Positions 1 to 7,891 of a stretch of DNA of 39,054 nucleotides are shown here, in pieces (within the stretch, counting starts at the first letter, position 1; the number at the start of each line of letters is the position of its first letter). A model generated the notes under the pieces. It made no database searches and had not been told where the DNA came from. It saw only the letters and a program-made list of their open reading frames with translations. This DNA is from CAYJBP01 sp964368605 (GTDB lineage Bacteria; Bacillota; Dehalobacteriia; UBA4068). Both the position numbers and the translations under genes were made by a program. Location: positions 1 through 39,054 of the forward strand of contig CAYJBP010000008.1 in NCBI GenBank assembly GCA_964368605.1, in the 5' to 3' direction.

Positions 1-276
1 CCTCTTTTGGGGTTTTCTCAATATATGTTTGCTTGCTTTAGCAAAAGATTCGCTTTCTTAAGCAAAAGTTTTGCTTGATAGTTAGCTTTGCGTAGAGCAC
101 TTCATTTTTATTTGCGCAGCAAATAAAAATAGCAGCTTCTTTCAATTTTATCAATTCGATTATTCGTTTTGCAGTTGACTTATGCTCCTATCTAGCCTGC
201 ATTTCCTTTTATTTGATAATTGAAAGAAAAAGATTAAAACCTTTACCTTTTTGTAAAAAGGTAAAACCAAAAACTT
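1..276. other. Gene-free region with hairpins at window edge
   Basis: I see no credible gene here. It holds a perfect 12-bp inverted repeat at 104-115 and 119-130 (ATTTTTATTTGC, 3-nt loop), a looser inverted repeat (CTTTCAATT near 137 against AATTGAAAG near 218), and repeated AGCAAAAG words at about 41-70. The hairpin at 242-265 is annotated separately. The region lies downstream of engB and may be 3' untranslated sequence or a decayed repeat. Confidence 0.5.
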
Positions 277-278
277 TT
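242..278 (-). repeat. 3'-end hairpin element, copy A
   Basis: Read leftward, AAAAGTTTT (270-278, overlapping the engB stop codon) is followed by an 11-bp stem (242-252 with 255-265) capped by the AC loop of TTTTTACAAAAA. The same arrangement with different but still paired stem bases recurs at 12041-12077 and 38994-39025. It could terminate engB transcription, but the conserved layout suggests a repeat family. Confidence 0.55.
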
Positions 279-888
279 AACTTTTTATATAGTTTAGCAA
301 AATTTCTTGCAGCTCTTCGCGCCCTTCATGGCTTACTGCCGAAAAAGCCGTTATTTGATCTTTGCTGATATTCAAATCTTTGGCAATTGCATTAATATTC
401 TTTACACGCTCATTTTTGCTGATTTTATCAAGCTTATTGGCTATTACTCGCACTTTAAAACCGGCTTCTACCAGCGCATTATTCATAGTGATATCCAATT
501 GGCTTACCTTATGTCTAATATCCACCAATTGCCAGCAATATAGGCGATCTTGATGACTGCTTAAAAAGGTTTCCATCCTATTTAGCCACAGTTCACGCTC
601 GGTTTTGGCTACCTTGGCATAGCCATAGCCCGGCAAGTCGACAAAGAAAAAGGGAATTGCTTGCTTTTCCTCATCTAAGGCTTCGATATAATAAAAGTTT
701 AATAAACGAGTTTTACCCGGCGCAGACGAGGTTCTGGCCAAGTTTTTACGATAAATTAAGCTATTAATCAGCGAAGATTTACCGGCATTAGAGCGGCCGA
801 TTAAAGCAATTTCCGGCAAAATCTCGGTAGGATATTGATCCGGCTTAACGGCCGAGGTTTTTAATTCCGACTTTCTGATTTTTAGCAT
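277..888 (-). CDS. engB: Ribosome biogenesis GTP-binding protein EngB/YsxC
   Basis: A 203-residue GTPase of the TrmE-Era-EngA-EngB family, needed for late assembly of the large ribosomal subunit in Bacillota. Visible G motifs are G1 GRSNAGKSS (31-39), G3 DLPGYGY (84-90), G4 NKLD (151-154) and a G5-like FSA (182-184). Length is normal for the family. Its start overlaps the last 7 bases of lon, so the two are almost certainly translationally coupled, and lon-engB adjacency is the usual Bacillota arrangement. The stop codon lies inside a recurrent AAAAGTTTT hairpin element. Nothing is missing. Confidence 0.96.
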   Translation of the reverse strand: MLKIRKSELKTSAVKPDQYPTEILPEIALIGRSNAGKSSLINSLIYRKNLARTSSAPGKTRLLNFYYIEALDEEKQAIPFFFVDLPGYGYAKVAKTERELWLNRMETFLSSHQDRLYCWQLVDIRHKVSQLDITMNNALVEAGFKVRVIANKLDKISKNERVKNINAIAKDLNISKDQITAFSAVSHEGREELQEILLNYIKS

Positions 889-3257
889 AATACCAGCTCC
901 AATACTTGTTCCATATCCTCTACCAGATGGAATATCATTTTATCTTTAATATTGGGCGGCAATTCCTCTAAATCTTTGCCATTTTCGATAGGCAGGATAA
1001 TTTCCTTAATCCCCAAACGATAGGCAGCCAGCAGTTTTTCCTTGATGCCGCCTACGGCCAATACATGGCCACGCAGGGTAATTTCGCCGGTCATGGCTAT
1101 ATCATTGCGCAGCTTACGGCCGCTTAATTGCGAGGCTACCGCCGCCGCCATGGTTATCCCTGCCGAGGGGCCGTCTTTAGGCGTTGCGCCTTCCGGCAAG
1201 TGTATATGTAAATCGGTATTTTTTAATACATCTAAATCAATTTTTAGCTTATCAGCAATCGAACCGATAAAAGTTAGCCCGGCACGGGCGCTTTCTTTCA
1301 TAATATCGCCTAATTGGCCGGTAATTGCTATTTTGCCATTGCCGGGCAAGGTTTGCACCTCGATGGCCAAAATCTCGCCACCTACCCTGGTCCAGGCCAA
1401 GCCTATTGCTACACCTACCTGCGATTTTTTGCTTAATTTAGGACGGCTATAACGAGCAACACCTAAATAATCAGCTATATTTTGATCATTAATTTGACTT
1501 GGCAATTCTTGGCCGGCCACCACTTCTTTAGCTAATTTGCGGCATAATTTGGCAATTTTACGCTCCAAATCACGCACCCCGGCCTCCCTAGTATAATGGC
1601 GTACCAAAGAGCGATAGCCACTATCTACTATCTTTAACTGGGATTTGGTTAAACCATGCTCTTTGATTTGCTTAGCAAGCAAATGCTTTTTAGCAATTTT
1701 AATCTTTTCCTCTTCGGTATAGCTGGCCACCTCGATAATCTCCATCCTGTCCTGCAAGGGGCGCGGAATGGTTTCGGTGGTATTGGCCGTGGTAATAAAC
1801 ATTACCTGCGATAAATCCAAGGGTATTTCTAAAAAGTGATCGACAAAAGTATTGTTTTGCTCGGGATCTAAAGCTTCTAATAAAGCACTGGTTGGATCGC
1901 CCCGAAAATCATTGGCTAATTTATCGATTTCGTCCAAGAGGAAAAGCGGATTTTTTACCCCGGCTTTGCGCATATTTTGCACCAAACGGCCGGGCATAGC
2001 GCCCACATAGGTGCGGCGATGACCTCTAATTTCGGCCTCATCACGCACGCCGCCTAGGCTCATGCGGGCAAATTTACGATTAAGGGCATCGGCTATCGAG
2101 CGTGCCAAAGAGGTTTTACCAACCCCGGGTGGCCCTACCAAACAAATAATCGGCCCTTTTAAATTGCCGGTTAACTGGCAGGTAGCTAAATATTCCAAAA
2201 TACGCTCTTTGGGTTTTTCCAGGCCATAATGGTCGGCATCCAAAACTTTTTGAGCCTTTAAAATATCCTTGGTTTCCACCGTTTCGGCTTCCCAGGGGGT
2301 TTCGATCAACCAATCGATATAATTATGTACCACCGATGCTTCGGCCATCATCGAAGGCATCTTTAGCAGGCGATCTAATTCTTTATTGATTTTTTCATTA
2401 ACATAGTCGGGCAAATTTTTGGCCTCGGCTCTTAGGCGCAATTCATTAACCTCGGCACCTCTTTCATCCTTTTCGCCCAGCTCCTGCTGGATGGCCTTTA
2501 ATTGCTCGCGCAAATAATAATCCTTTTGCGCCTGCTCCATTTGCTTGCGTACCCGATGGGCAATATCCTGCTCCAGCTTGATAATTTCCATTTCACGGTA
2601 TAAAAATGTCATCAATAATTCCATGCGCTTATCGATGCAAAGTTCGGCCAATAATTGCTGCTTTTCGGCATAGTCTATTTGCAATTGGGCGGCAATTAAA
2701 TCGGCAAAACGCTCGGGGTCTTCCACATCGATAACCCCTGCCAACGCCTCTTGCGGCACTTTGCGGCTGGCTTTAGCATATTCCTCAAAGCAGGCGGTTA
2801 AAGAACGCATCAAGGCCATCAGCCCAATTTCGGCAACATTTAAGTATTCTTCGCTATGTTCAATTTCTGCCATATAGCAGGGCTGATCTTCAACATAATC
2901 GACAATTTTGGCTCGCCATAACCCCTCTACCAAAAGGCGCACCGTGCCGCCGGGCAATTTAAGCAATTGCCTAATCTGCACTACTGTGCCCAGTTGATAA
3001 ATATCTTCCGGCTTGGGATCGTCGATTAAAGATTCTTTTTGCATGGCCAAAAACAGCAGACGCTCTTCGGTAAGCATGGCTTTATCGATAGCATTTATCG
3101 AGCGATCGCGCCCCACATCCAAATGGGTTATCATATACGGAAAGACCAGCATACCACGCAAAGGCATCAGCGGCAATACTTGAGTATTGCTTTCTATATC
3201 CCGAATATCATTTTCAAAACTGTTTTCGGGCATAATTTGATTTTTATTTTTTTGCAT
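882..3257 (-). CDS. lon: ATP-dependent protease Lon (LonA type)
   Basis: A 791-residue cytosolic AAA+ serine protease that degrades misfolded and regulatory proteins. It has an N-terminal substrate-binding LON domain (about 25-220), a coiled-coil linker (225-290), Walker A GPPGVGKT (375-382), and a C-terminal protease domain with the Ser-Lys dyad: Ser698 in GPSAG and Lys739 in GGIKEK. This is the soluble LonA layout, without the membrane insert of LonB. The start is supported by AGAGGT 7 bases upstream. It is the first gene of the lon-engB pair. A TATAAT-like -10 lies at 3304-3309; no clear CtsR or CIRCE operator is visible. Confidence 0.97.
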   Translation of the reverse strand: MQKNKNQIMPENSFENDIRDIESNTQVLPLMPLRGMLVFPYMITHLDVGRDRSINAIDKAMLTEERLLFLAMQKESLIDDPKPEDIYQLGTVVQIRQLLKLPGGTVRLLVEGLWRAKIVDYVEDQPCYMAEIEHSEEYLNVAEIGLMALMRSLTACFEEYAKASRKVPQEALAGVIDVEDPERFADLIAAQLQIDYAEKQQLLAELCIDKRMELLMTFLYREMEIIKLEQDIAHRVRKQMEQAQKDYYLREQLKAIQQELGEKDERGAEVNELRLRAEAKNLPDYVNEKINKELDRLLKMPSMMAEASVVHNYIDWLIETPWEAETVETKDILKAQKVLDADHYGLEKPKERILEYLATCQLTGNLKGPIICLVGPPGVGKTSLARSIADALNRKFARMSLGGVRDEAEIRGHRRTYVGAMPGRLVQNMRKAGVKNPLFLLDEIDKLANDFRGDPTSALLEALDPEQNNTFVDHFLEIPLDLSQVMFITTANTTETIPRPLQDRMEIIEVASYTEEEKIKIAKKHLLAKQIKEHGLTKSQLKIVDSGYRSLVRHYTREAGVRDLERKIAKLCRKLAKEVVAGQELPSQINDQNIADYLGVARYSRPKLSKKSQVGVAIGLAWTRVGGEILAIEVQTLPGNGKIAITGQLGDIMKESARAGLTFIGSIADKLKIDLDVLKNTDLHIHLPEGATPKDGPSAGITMAAAVASQLSGRKLRNDIAMTGEITLRGHVLAVGGIKEKLLAAYRLGIKEIILPIENGKDLEELPPNIKDKMIFHLVEDMEQVLELVLC

Positions 3258-3303
3258 TTATTTACCTCTTTGTTTTAAGCTTATTTTTTGTACAAGCCCA
3301 ATA

Positions 3304-3309
3304 ATTATA
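3304..3309 (-). promoter_or_regulatory. Possible -10 element of the lon promoter
   Basis: On the minus strand TATAAT is preceded by a poor -35 (TTTTCT at 17 bp) and lies about 46 bases upstream of the lon start. The -10 is convincing, the -35 is not. Confidence 0.35.
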
Positions 3310-3400
3310 GCATAAATATTAACTAAAGAAAAGCCTTTAAGCAAACCAATTAAAGGTAATTATTTGATTATATGCAGTAAGGCTAAAAATGTTCTAAGTA

Positions 3401-3419
3401 AGCCCCAAAGGGGCTTTTA
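3401..3419 (-). terminator. Terminator-like hairpin after the 66-aa gene
   Basis: AGCCCC (3401-3406) pairs with GGGGCT (3410-3415) across a 3-nt loop, directly after the stop codon of the leftward small gene. The T run is stronger on the plus strand, so it may also work as a bidirectional stop towards lon. Confidence 0.55.
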
Positions 3420-3617
3420 TAATTGATCATAATCTACCCAGGCACGAGCTTCTTCGGCTGCCCAATCATGCTCGATATCATCTTTGCTTAAAAGCAAAGA
3501 TTTTGTCATCTGCTCGGCTGCCAAGGTAGAGTAAGCTGCCGGCAAAGCCGCCTTATGCAGGGATTGATATGGCTTAGGCAAGCTTTTATTTTTATTTTTA
3601 TCGGTATTTTTGCTCAT
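3417..3617 (-). CDS. Small hypothetical protein, 66 aa
   Basis: I do not recognise a family. The start is the second in-frame ATG (3617): AAGGAG lies 6 bases before it but abuts the upstream ATG at 3623, leaving no spacer. The N-terminal third is Lys/Asn rich and hydrophilic; the C-terminal part is acidic (DDIEHDWAAEEARAWVDYD) with no transmembrane segment or cysteine. It is the last gene of a leftward run after the amidase, rdgB and a membrane protein, and is followed at once by a hairpin. A real gene is likely from the ribosome binding site and terminator; the function is unknown. Confidence 0.55.
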   Translation of the reverse strand: MSKNTDKNKNKSLPKPYQSLHKAALPAAYSTLAAEQMTKSLLLSKDDIEHDWAAEEARAWVDYDQL

Positions 3618-3704
3618 CTGCATCTCCTTTAAGCATAAGTTTTGTATGCTTAGGATTTGCAGATTTTTTTTAATTATTTATTTTTGTTTTAGCATAATTT
3701 GGTT

Positions 3705-3983
3705 TTAGGCAAGCTCTGCCGCAGCCTGGGCATCCAAGCGACGATTACGTAAAGTTAGGCCCAAATCCACACCAATCATCGAAAAGTTAAGCATATAGAG
3801 GAAAAAGCCAATATCCATGCCTTCTGTATAATTAAAAATCATACCCATAATATAACCCAACTCTAAAAAGCATAAAAACAAAACACTTTTACCCTTAGCA
3901 CTGCGGGCACGATAGGATTTGATAATGCTTAAAGGCCAAGAAGCACCAAAACAGATTAGCATAATTGTTTCAAAAATATTCAT
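3705..3983 (-). CDS. Small three-helix membrane protein, PQ-loop-like
   Basis: A 92-residue integral membrane protein with hydrophobic segments at about 3-20, 33-51 and 58-77 and a positively charged loop after the first (KSYRARSAKGKS). The FGASWPLSIIKSYR stretch and the three-helix size resemble half-transporters of the PQ-loop/SemiSWEET type, which dimerise to move small solutes. That assignment rests on layout and a weak motif only. AGGAG precedes the start. It is cotranscribed with rdgB (22-base gap). The substrate cannot be inferred. Confidence 0.65.
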   Translation of the reverse strand: MNIFETIMLICFGASWPLSIIKSYRARSAKGKSVLFLCFLELGYIMGMIFNYTEGMDIGFFLYMLNFSMIGVDLGLTLRNRRLDAQAAAELA

Positions 3984-4005
3984 TTTATTCTCCTAATTAT
4001 TATTT

Positions 4006-4605
4006 CTATTCCAAAACCGACTTTAATTTAGCTAAAGCATCATCTAAAGCCAAAGCCCGATGGCTAATTTTATTTTTAATGCCATCGCCCAACTCGGCTA
4101 CCGTACACTGATAATCATCCAAATATAGCAAAGGATCATAGCCAAAGCCACCGCTACCTTGTAATTTATCCAAAAGCTTACCATGAAACTTAGCAGAGGC
4201 CTCCAAATAATGGCCGGCCGGCCAGGCAATAATTATTGCACAATAAAAATAGGCATTGCGATTTTTTTGATTTGCCATATCGGCCAGCAATTTGCGATTA
4301 TTAGCCGCATCATCCTGATTAACACCTGCATAGCGTGCCGAGTATATGCCCGGTGCCCCATTTAAGGCCTCCACACAAAGGCCGCTATCATCGGCCAAAG
4401 TTATGCAACCGCTCATTTCGGCGGCAGCCAAGGCCTTAATCAAAGCATTATCTTTAAAGCTTAAGCCATCCTCGGGCGGCGCTTGATATTTAGGATAGGC
4501 ATCTAAACCAACAATATCCAAATCCTCGATGCCTATAGCCGCAATTTTATCTTTAATTTCGGCTATTTTATGCTTATTTTGGCTGGCAATTAATAAAGTA
4601 GTCAA
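4006..4605 (-). CDS. rdgB: XTP/dITP diphosphatase (RdgB/HAM1 family)
   Basis: A house-cleaning nucleotide pyrophosphatase of 199 residues, normal for the family, that hydrolyses dITP, XTP and dHAPTP-like non-canonical purine nucleotides to keep them out of DNA and RNA. Family marks are SQNKHK (8-13) for phosphate binding, DDSGL (72-76) with the catalytic and metal-binding aspartates, the GAPGIYSARYAG segment, GGFGYDP for base recognition, and SHRALA near the C-terminus. It starts 4 bases after the amidase stop, so it is coupled to that gene and probably uses a ribosome site inside it. Confidence 0.95.
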   Translation of the reverse strand: MTTLLIASQNKHKIAEIKDKIAAIGIEDLDIVGLDAYPKYQAPPEDGLSFKDNALIKALAAAEMSGCITLADDSGLCVEALNGAPGIYSARYAGVNQDDAANNRKLLADMANQKNRNAYFYCAIIIAWPAGHYLEASAKFHGKLLDKLQGSGGFGYDPLLYLDDYQCTVAELGDGIKNKISHRALALDDALAKLKSVLE

Positions 4606-4609
4606 TTAA

Positions 4610-6214
4610 TTATACCTCCATAAAATAATCGATAATACCCAGGCTAATGCCATAGGCGGCATCATAGCGGAATTGATCGGTAAGCAAAAGCGCATAATCG
4701 CCGGGATTGGTAATAAAGGCGGTTTCGACCAAAACAGCAGGCATAGTGCTATGGCGTAAAATGGTAAAATTGGCCTCCCTAATGCCATAATCTACCAGGC
4801 CACCTTCGGCTAATAGATTGCGCTGAATAGTTTCGGCTAATAAAAGCCGCTTTTCCCGATCATAATTATCATCGTTTTCCGGGGCATAAAGCCAGGTAGA
4901 ACTGCCACTAGCTGCCGAAGATGTTGCCGCATTTACATGTACACTAACCAAAATATCGGCTTGATCGGCAGCCGCTTGGGCTGCTCTTTCGGCCAAAGTG
5001 GTATAGGCCTCCTCGCCACGGGATAATAGCACTGTAGCGCCACGATCACCCAAAATTTGCTGAATATAAAGCGCCATATCATAAACAATATCTTTTTCGT
5101 ACAAATCGCCAACGGTAGCGCCTGGGTCGAGGCCACCATCTTCATAAGAGCCATGGCCGGGATCAATCACAATTATTTTGCCGATTAAAGGGCTAAGGCC
5201 GATACTAAGCTCTAAAGCGGTTTTATTCTCATTGGCATCCAAACGATAATATAGCGGTTGATCTGCGCTTATTATCAAATTATTATTAAAATCGCCACCA
5301 AGGCTAAAACTAAAATCATTGGCCGTGGGCAGCTCGCCCTTAATCTCCATATCGGTGCTGATTTCCAAAGAATTGCTGCTATAATCAAATTGATAATTAA
5401 TTAAAGTATTGCCATCCAATTCCAGGTAAAAGCCATAATCTTCTTCGGTAAAATCCAAATCGATTTCGCCCTGGGCAGTTGTGCCCTTAAAACTAAACTC
5501 CAATTGGCGGCTAGTATCGGTGGCTATGCTTTGGCCATTATCGAATAAAAGATAAGCACCATGCACAAAGCCCCTACCTAAAGGAGTATCAACCTCATAC
5601 CAATCATCATGGGCTTGCCGCACATAAAGGCGCATATCACGCTCTAAAACACCAAGCAATTCACCATCGGGGGCATCCCTAAAATTAAGCGTATCATTAT
5701 TAACAATAGCGGTAGCAAAAATATTACCCTCGGCCGGCAACGGGGTTTGATAATTGGCCATCACCAGCCATTTGGCCACATAAGCCACCTGATTTTGATA
5801 ATTAACCTGATACCAATACTCGGTTTCGCCACTAACATCAAGTACCTGGCTGCCACTAAAACTGCCGATTAAAGCTGCATCAATGCTGGCTTCGGCTCGA
5901 ATATTAACGGCCGACGACAAAGGCCGCACCGTGGCCGGCAGGGTTTGATTGGTGGTTTTATCCATATAATCGGCCGAAATATAACCGTAAATACCACCCG
6001 GCAAGCGGATATGATACCAGTTATCCACCAGGTTAAGGATATTATAAGTATCGCCACCACTGGCGCTATCGATAATATCATATGTTGTAGCAGGGCCGCT
6101 GCGAATATTAACAGCATCCCCACTAACTGTACCGATGGTATCGGCTAAAGCTGAACTACTAAAGGCTAAAATCATGCTTAAAATCAAAATTAATCCTAAT
6201 ATATTTTTTGCCAT
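4610..6214 (-). CDS. Secreted N-acetylmuramoyl-L-alanine amidase with SH3b repeats
   Basis: A 534-residue exported peptidoglycan hydrolase. Residues 1-24 are a signal peptide ending in SSALAD. Two clear SH3b cell-wall binding repeats follow (about 28-85 and 93-153, each with a VNIR motif), then a third (165-225, LNFRDAP). After a beta-rich region resembling an AMIN-type domain (about 235-340) comes the amidase_3 domain (348-534) with the zinc and catalytic residues His354 (DPGHG), Glu373, His426 (SVHVNA) and Glu497 (VETAF). Such enzymes act in cell separation, spore mother-cell lysis or germination. No sortase signal. It heads the run amidase-rdgB-membrane protein-small gene. Confidence 0.92.
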   Translation of the reverse strand: MAKNILGLILILSMILAFSSSALADTIGTVSGDAVNIRSGPATTYDIIDSASGGDTYNILNLVDNWYHIRLPGGIYGYISADYMDKTTNQTLPATVRPLSSAVNIRAEASIDAALIGSFSGSQVLDVSGETEYWYQVNYQNQVAYVAKWLVMANYQTPLPAEGNIFATAIVNNDTLNFRDAPDGELLGVLERDMRLYVRQAHDDWYEVDTPLGRGFVHGAYLLFDNGQSIATDTSRQLEFSFKGTTAQGEIDLDFTEEDYGFYLELDGNTLINYQFDYSSNSLEISTDMEIKGELPTANDFSFSLGGDFNNNLIISADQPLYYRLDANENKTALELSIGLSPLIGKIIVIDPGHGSYEDGGLDPGATVGDLYEKDIVYDMALYIQQILGDRGATVLLSRGEEAYTTLAERAAQAAADQADILVSVHVNAATSSAASGSSTWLYAPENDDNYDREKRLLLAETIQRNLLAEGGLVDYGIREANFTILRHSTMPAVLVETAFITNPGDYALLLTDQFRYDAAYGISLGIIDYFMEV

Positions 6215-6320
6215 TTAAAAAAACCTTTCTAATTTAATGCTTAATCATAAGAATTTCGGCAAAATTAGTGTTTTTCCTGCATTATGCGGCCCCTTTAGAG
6301 GCTAATCTTAGGCTGATCAT

Positions 6321-6357
6321 AAAAAAAAGACCACTTTATCATCCAAAATAAAGTGGT
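6321..6357 (-). terminator. Intrinsic terminator of the DUF2200 gene
   Basis: A 10-bp stem (6330-6339 with 6348-6357, ACCACTTTAT and its complement) is followed on the minus strand by eight U residues (6321-6328). It is a textbook rho-independent terminator 57 bases after the stop codon at 6414. Confidence 0.88.
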
Positions 6358-6413
6358 ACTATAATCTATAGTTTATGGCAGGAACGCTTAATGGCAAGTT
6401 AAGCAGCCTGCCA

Positions 6414-6767
6414 TCAGGCATTTCTAAGTATTTTATCCATGCTTTTGCCTTTGGCTAATTCATCAACTAATTTATCAAGATATCTAATCTCTTTAATCAG
6501 CGGATCACTGATTTCACTAATTTTCACACCACAAACCGATCCCGTAATCAGGCAGCGGTTTGGATTAGGCGCAGGTGCAGCCTTAAAAAATCCCTCCATA
6601 TCTACATCGGTTGCAATTTGCAGTTGCAATTCATCCATGCTATAGCCGGTTAGCCAGCAAATTATTTGATCAACTTCCTGAGCAGTACGCCCCTTACGCT
6701 CGGCTTTTGCTGTATATAAGGGGTAAATATCTTTTAATTTCATTTTAAGCGCTCTATTTTCAGTCAT
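6414..6767 (-). CDS. DUF2200 family protein
   Basis: A 117-residue soluble protein recognised by DUF2200 hallmarks: IYPLYTAKAERKGRT near the N-terminus, VDQIICWLTGYS in the middle, and the C-terminal LITGSVCGV plus IRYLDKLVDELAKGK. The family is widespread in bacteria, often as a single-gene unit, and has no established biochemical role. It is preceded by TAGGAGG 7 bases before ATG and has its own terminator, so it is a monocistronic unit. No enzymatic motif is apparent beyond one conserved Trp and two Cys. Family assignment is firm; function is unknown. Confidence 0.88.
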   Translation of the reverse strand: MTENRALKMKLKDIYPLYTAKAERKGRTAQEVDQIICWLTGYSMDELQLQIATDVDMEGFFKAAPAPNPNRCLITGSVCGVKISEISDPLIKEIRYLDKLVDELAKGKSMDKILRNA

Positions 6768-6843
6768 AACAATCCTCCTAATTTAACTTTGGGCAGATAG
6801 GCTATTTTAATTATAAATTAGGACTAAGACTCTGTCAAGCTTG

Positions 6844-7371
6844 TTAGTTATTGCCTCGCGCCATGCCAATAAGCGCGCCGATGCTGCCGGAAATAAAATC
6901 CCGATAAAGAGTCATTGTATTGCTAACATATTCGCCGGATGCGATAAAGGCCGCAAAATTACGAACAAGCATCATTGTTAGCAGGCAAAACACAATCAGG
7001 GCAGCTAGGATAAAAACCCTAAAATTATTAAAAATTTTCTTTTCCTGCTGCTCACCGACTATATTATTTGTTAGTTCTTTATCTTTATGTGATGCTATTG
7101 CTTCTTTTTCCTGCAAAATTGCCTGCCCAGGCCGCCCTTTTTTAGATTCCGGTAAAGCTGTGCTGATAAAAAAACCAAAAATCGAACTTAATGTGGTTCT
7201 AAATATAATATCTATTTGATTAAGCCCCTCACTATAGCCAATATCCCAAAAAACCGGGGCGGAAGTTTGCAATAGCAATAAAATAAAAATAAAACCCAGG
7301 CTTAAATAAGCCAAATTCTGAGTCCTTAACTTGGCCAAAAAATGGCTCGAAAAAATCTTAAATTTTAGCAT
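6844..7371 (-). CDS. Unknown two-helix membrane protein
   Basis: A 175-residue protein with hydrophobic helices at about 20-37 and 117-138 and a charged linker between them (around 75-112, rich in Lys and Glu). Two segments look conserved in character: FRTTLSSIFGFFIST after the first helix and YRDFISGSIGALIGMARG at the C-terminus, both amphipathic and glycine rich. I have seen similar unnamed proteins in Clostridia but cannot name a family. AGGAG sits 7 bases before the start. It lies between the DUF2200 gene and the spore-surface-like cluster, with a terminator separating it from 7473-7820. Function unknown. Confidence 0.7.
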   Translation of the reverse strand: MLKFKIFSSHFLAKLRTQNLAYLSLGFIFILLLLQTSAPVFWDIGYSEGLNQIDIIFRTTLSSIFGFFISTALPESKKGRPGQAILQEKEAIASHKDKELTNNIVGEQQEKKIFNNFRVFILAALIVFCLLTMMLVRNFAAFIASGEYVSNTMTLYRDFISGSIGALIGMARGNN

Positions 7372-7425
7372 GAGTCAACTCCTAAAATATGTTCTACAAT
7401 CTATAGTTTATGTTTCATTATATCA

Positions 7426-7458
7426 AAAAGGGACCATGGCCTAAGCCATAGCCCCTTT
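7426..7458 (-). terminator. Terminator after the 115-aa module protein
   Basis: An 11-bp stem with two G-U pairs (7430-7440 with 7445-7455) and a 4-nt loop is flanked by A5 and T4 runs, so it can stop transcription in either direction. It lies 15 bases after the stop codon at 7473. Confidence 0.8.
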
Positions 7459-7472
7459 TAAATAAAACTCGC

Positions 7473-7820
7473 TTATACCGGATCTACGGCGGGGACAACC
7501 GGCTCTTGCTCGCTTTCAAATACCATTTGGGCAAGCTCCACTGTGTCTTCCATCTTCATACCAATCAGCATTTGATTTTTGATTACATCACGCAACATTT
7601 TTTTAGCATTACTATTTACCTTGATGATATCATCTAAGCTGGCGGCTTCGGTTGCGGTTTCTAGGGTGCCTAAGGCAAACTGAATTTTCTCGGCCTCGGC
7701 ATTTAAAATATGGGCTAAGCTTAGCTCTTCCATACCGATAGACGATAAAATAATATTAATCGAATCATCACGGCTGATACTGATGGAAGGATCGATACTG
7801 GGGATAGTTGGCATTGACAT
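7473..7820 (-). CDS. Small helical module protein, spore-surface-like (115 aa)
   Basis: The protein carries two recognisable segments: EELSLAHILNAEAEKIQ (about 32-48) and VNSNAKKMLRDVIKNQML (about 68-85), followed by MKMEDTVELAQM and an acidic Pro/Val tail. The first recurs in 8655-8999 and the second at the end of the 983-residue protein at 9015-11966. From memory, proteins with the EEL.LAHI.NAE.EK.Q motif occur in Clostridia and Bacilli next to collagen-like or DUF11 surface proteins and are probably spore-surface or exosporium components; this is inference. TAGGAGG lies 8 bases before ATG. There is no signal peptide, as expected for a mother-cell protein. Confidence 0.75.
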   Translation of the reverse strand: MSMPTIPSIDPSISISRDDSINIILSSIGMEELSLAHILNAEAEKIQFALGTLETATEAASLDDIIKVNSNAKKMLRDVIKNQMLIGMKMEDTVELAQMVFESEQEPVVPAVDPV

Positions 7821-7891
7821 AATTGTTTCCTCCTAAAAATGTTTTATGGGGTGTTCCCTCTATATACTATGCTCTTTTTCCGCAAATAGTG

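Noticed and set aside
35..80. Repeated AGCAAAAG words as a possible CRISPR or iteron array
   Set aside because: Only two or three imperfect short copies at irregular spacing; no array structure.
550..554. SGDEF instead of GGDEF in the cyclase at 31586-33499, as a sign of inactivity (numbers are residues)
   Set aside because: SGDEF is a known active variant and the remaining catalytic motifs are intact.
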